Part shown: positions 34,825 through 37,415 of the stretch, piece after piece | Numbering within the stretch: position 1 is the stretch's first letter | How the letters are laid out: each line of letters opens with the position of its first letter | Origin: Endozoicomonadaceae bacterium | GTDB lineage: Bacteria > Pseudomonadota > Gammaproteobacteria > Pseudomonadales > Endozoicomonadaceae | DNA length: 37,415 nucleotides | Assembly: GCA_023146365.1 (NCBI GenBank) | Contig: JAGLCE010000122.1 | Location: forward strand, 1-37,415 | Direction of reading: 5' to 3' | The notes under the pieces: generated by a model | Databases searched by the model: none | The model's input: the letters and a program-made list of their open reading frames with translations, nothing else | What the model was told of the DNA's origin: nothing | Translations under genes and position numbers: made by a program

Positions 34825-36873
34825 ATGAATTTCATTGAAAGCTCGGACTTAACTTTTATACAAAAATTGTCATATATTAAAAATACTAAGGAATATAGAG
34901 GTGTGTTCTCTAAATTATATAAAGTTTGCGAATTGATTTTTTCCTGTGGCAAATGTGATTTACGTATTACACACGAAAAATGTTTATATTTTGTAATGTA
35001 TGAGAAAACGTGCTTATTTGCCAGGGCAATAATCGTTATTCGACCAGATCTTATCCAGTCAACTATCCCCTCCAATTTATCACACTTAGACTTAGATAAT
35101 ACCGTATCAAAACCGAAAGAATTACACGTAGGAACAAGCAATATAAAAACTCAATCAACAGAAAAGATACCTTCGAAAAACTGCGAAGTAGATGAACTTT
35201 TAAAAAAATTGATGCAAATAGATGTTGTAAAAATAAAAGATTATGAAAAAGCTATAGAAAGCCTGTTTCGTCGTAGCATAGAAAGCAATAACCATGCAGA
35301 GTTAGATAAATTAATCTCATTTTCAATAAAGAATCCCACTAAGCTACCTAATGAATTATTATCATTATCTTCATTAAAAAAGCCATTAAAGGATGCCTAT
35401 GTTATTGACTTTATGAAAAGCAAAGAAAAACACAGCAAAAGTCTATTTCAATTTATTTTTATTAAAAGCGGTTTACTCAATAAGGAAATTACGTTTGGTG
35501 GTGTTAAAAATAGTTTCGTAACCCCATTATATTTAGCCATATTGTATAATAATAGAGATTGTCTGAAATTATTATTACAGTTCCATCCAAACATTAAACG
35601 ATGTGATGAAAAAAACACTGACATTCTAGAAGTATTCGTTAGATATTATCAGCAAGATGACTTTGGAGAACACTATGTTTCTCTAATGAAAGAAATACAA
35701 GATCAAAACAATGCTATGAACAGCTTAGACCTAAAAGATCAATTAACCAAAGCATTTATATTTCTGAATCACAATGCAATAAAATTTCTTATTGAACAAG
35801 GGGGAGAGAATGGGGAAAAGCCGGGGTTTTTATATTCGTATAAAATTTCGAAAATAGACGAATTATTCATTCAAGCATTTAAATCTGATTATGAATATGC
35901 CCGCTCCATGTATCACTTTTTAGTAATAGAAGAAAAAAGTCTTTGTGAATTCGAAACAAATAGAACGAAAATTGTTGAATTATTAATAAAACATCCAAAT
36001 ATAAAAACTATGGTTGATTTTAATATTACAGAACAGCTGTATCAAAATCCAAACTTGGATATCGGATGCTTTAAATTGATAATAAATCATGCAATAACGT
36101 GCAGATATGATCTCATTAAATTAATAGAAATTATTAAAGGTGTGGCGACAATCCACTCTAACAAAGATGCTATACTTTCCATTCTGGATAAACTAAATAA
36201 ACGTTATGGAAGACCATATGTGAGTAAAGACACACCAGAATTACCATACGAAGAACTATATAAAGTGTATAAAAAAGATGACGTTAATCCTGAAAGGACG
36301 TTGTATAAATACTGCTTAAGATCCCGTGACGACGACCATCTACAACTAGAATTACACTGTAATGATGTTACGAAAGAGCGCACAGGCAAGAACTACCATT
36401 TATTATGTTTGATGTTTGATTATGATATTATCCATGGAGGTTTTTTACCTATCCATCATTTGTGTAAAAATAAGCAATATAAATCAGCGCTGTGGATGTT
36501 AAAAAAGTATCCTTTTACTAATATAAAAACATATAGAACAAGCTATAATTTACTTCACTGTTTGGCTCAATGTAATACCTTATATAAAGAAGAATATGAT
36601 ACAGAAAACTTAAGCAAACTCGTTAAGCATATTTTATTAAAATGTCTAGTTTCTCCAAATGAGACTTGCATCGGCGATGATAAAACCAGACCAAAAGACG
36701 TATGGGACTTAGTATTTGAATATGAAAATAAAGTATTTTTAAAGGTGCTCTTAGAACATTCTGTTATTCTGCCATCGGTAATGAAAGATAAGGAGGTTAC
36801 TGAAATAAAAAAAGAGATGATAAACATGATAGAAGAACGACGCTTTAATCTGGTATTAAAGCCATTATTCTGA
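34825..36873 (+). CDS. Ankyrin-repeat-like protein, putative effector
   Basis: A 682-residue, very AT-rich protein of mostly helical character. Two regions resemble ankyrin repeats: residues 233-258 (TPLYLAILYNNRDCLKLLLQ then FHPNIK) and 538-585 (FLPIHHLCKNKQYKSALWML and NLLHCLAQCNTL). Weaker repeats lie near 311-325 and 381-395. Residues 1-80 are rich in Cys and aromatic residues and may form a separate domain. There is no signal peptide or clear membrane span. Ankyrin proteins of host-associated bacteria are often injected effectors; export here is inference. ATG at 34825 follows AAAGG with 7 bp spacing. It stands alone between IS remnants. Confidence 0.65.
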   Translation: MNFIESSDLTFIQKLSYIKNTKEYRGVFSKLYKVCELIFSCGKCDLRITHEKCLYFVMYEKTCLFARAIIVIRPDLIQSTIPSNLSHLDLDNTVSKPKELHVGTSNIKTQSTEKIPSKNCEVDELLKKLMQIDVVKIKDYEKAIESLFRRSIESNNHAELDKLISFSIKNPTKLPNELLSLSSLKKPLKDAYVIDFMKSKEKHSKSLFQFIFIKSGLLNKEITFGGVKNSFVTPLYLAILYNNRDCLKLLLQFHPNIKRCDEKNTDILEVFVRYYQQDDFGEHYVSLMKEIQDQNNAMNSLDLKDQLTKAFIFLNHNAIKFLIEQGGENGEKPGFLYSYKISKIDELFIQAFKSDYEYARSMYHFLVIEEKSLCEFETNRTKIVELLIKHPNIKTMVDFNITEQLYQNPNLDIGCFKLIINHAITCRYDLIKLIEIIKGVATIHSNKDAILSILDKLNKRYGRPYVSKDTPELPYEELYKVYKKDDVNPERTLYKYCLRSRDDDHLQLELHCNDVTKERTGKNYHLLCLMFDYDIIHGGFLPIHHLCKNKQYKSALWMLKKYPFTNIKTYRTSYNLLHCLAQCNTLYKEEYDTENLSKLVKHILLKCLVSPNETCIGDDKTRPKDVWDLVFEYENKVFLKVLLEHSVILPSVMKDKEVTEIKKEMINMIEERRFNLVLKPLF

Positions 36874-37199
36874 ATTGTGACTTCAAGGCAAAAATAATAG
36901 CCTTACCCCCAGATATTTCATCGGCTATGCCATAAATCAAAAAACAACACTTAAGAAAACCTTGTGCGCTGTTAGCAAAAGGCACGGCATTCCCAATATT
37001 GAATTAATTCGAACAGTCAGTGCTCTTTTGGCGACCGATAAAAGCAATTTTGATGCGATATAAAATATTCGCAATGATGGAAGATGTCGCCTATACCTAC
37101 ACAGATCATGATAGCAGTGTACCGATTGGAGCCTATCTGGGACAGGAATTCTGCTGTCTTGGCTGCGACCTGCGCATTGGTTCTCAGCACACTCGCAAA
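36874..37199. other. Gap leading into the edge transposase remnant
   Basis: No intact gene. Short broken readings on the plus strand probably belong to the decayed front of the following transposase, but I cannot join them in one frame. Confidence 0.35.
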
Positions 37200-37415
37200 A
37201 AGAATTCATACCCTTTTTTAAGCAGGTCGTTGACACGCGAGAGCAAGGTTATCGTGGATGTCGAGAGTCAAGATGTTCATGAGCATGATGCCAAAACGCT
37301 AAAGGCGGTACTGGCATCGGCAGATGAAAATAGAAAAATGCCGGCATTAACAGCCGTTGTTGATCGAGGCTATAGAGGTTGTAAGCGGAAAGTCCATGTT
37401 GAAATTATTTTGCCA
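37200..37415 (+). pseudogene. DDE transposase remnant (IS4/IS5-like), cut by window edge
   Basis: In one plus-strand frame the end of the window reads SKVIVDVESQDVHEHDAKTL, then AVVDRGYRGCKRKVHVEIILP. This is the pattern of DDE transposases of the IS4/IS5 superfamily, in which a strand plus HDxxTL precedes VDRGYRG and ends with I-x-x-P. No start or upstream catalytic region is found in frame, so the copy is probably broken; the end is cut by the window. The exact IS family is not certain. Confidence 0.7.

Noticed and set aside
1..37415. CRISPR arrays, tRNA or rRNA genes
   Set aside because: No regularly spaced repeats with unique spacers and no cloverleaf or rRNA-like segment were seen; the tandem arrays have no spacers.

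Overview
The window looks like a gammaproteobacterial chromosome, most plausibly from an Oceanospirillales-type symbiont or intracellular bacterium; an Endozoicomonadaceae relative is my best guess, by inference only. Two conserved housekeeping blocks have the gene order known from Pseudomonas and relatives. They are separated by AT-rich accessory DNA holding effector-like genes, mobile-element debris and short tandem repeats.

Layout. (1) Positions 1-10891, minus strand: a cell-shape and RNA-processing block read as mreB-mreC-mreD-maf-rng-yhdP-nitrilase-tldD, with tldD cut by the window edge. (2) 11186-14503, plus strand: gatC-gatA-gatB, the tRNA-dependent amidotransferase, diverging from mreB. 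(3) 14617-15906, minus: an RhlE-type DEAD-box helicase. (4) 16000-25190: accessory island 1. It holds two paralogous leucine-rich-repeat proteins, a copper P-type ATPase with a decayed extra metal-binding domain in front, a protein resembling a catalytically dead Fic fold, and a membrane protein gene interrupted by an in-frame TGA. (5) 25412-30424, plus: aspS-yebC-ruvC-ruvA-ruvB. The tol-pal genes that usually follow are absent. (6) 30425-37415: accessory island 2. It holds a methyltransferase-like protein, a small protein with a bilobed hydrophobic region, an ankyrin-like protein, an IS3-family transposase remnant and, at the edge, a second DDE transposase remnant.

How the genes fit together. 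The core blocks serve rod-shape maintenance (MreBCD), RNA turnover (RNase G, RhlE), Gln/Asn-tRNA formation (GatCAB, AspRS) and Holliday junction processing (RuvABC). The island genes are visibly AT-rich, mostly lack clear homologues, and show eukaryote-like repeat folds (LRR, ankyrin) and Fic-like or Inc-like features. Together these suggest a reservoir of host-interaction proteins. Recurrent structure includes tandem arrays of 6 or 10 bp near gene starts (mreC, rhlE, the methyltransferase-like gene, the ankyrin gene), poly-T tracts in LRR leaders, and a dispersed 21-bp motif at accessory gene borders. No tRNA, rRNA or CRISPR array was seen.
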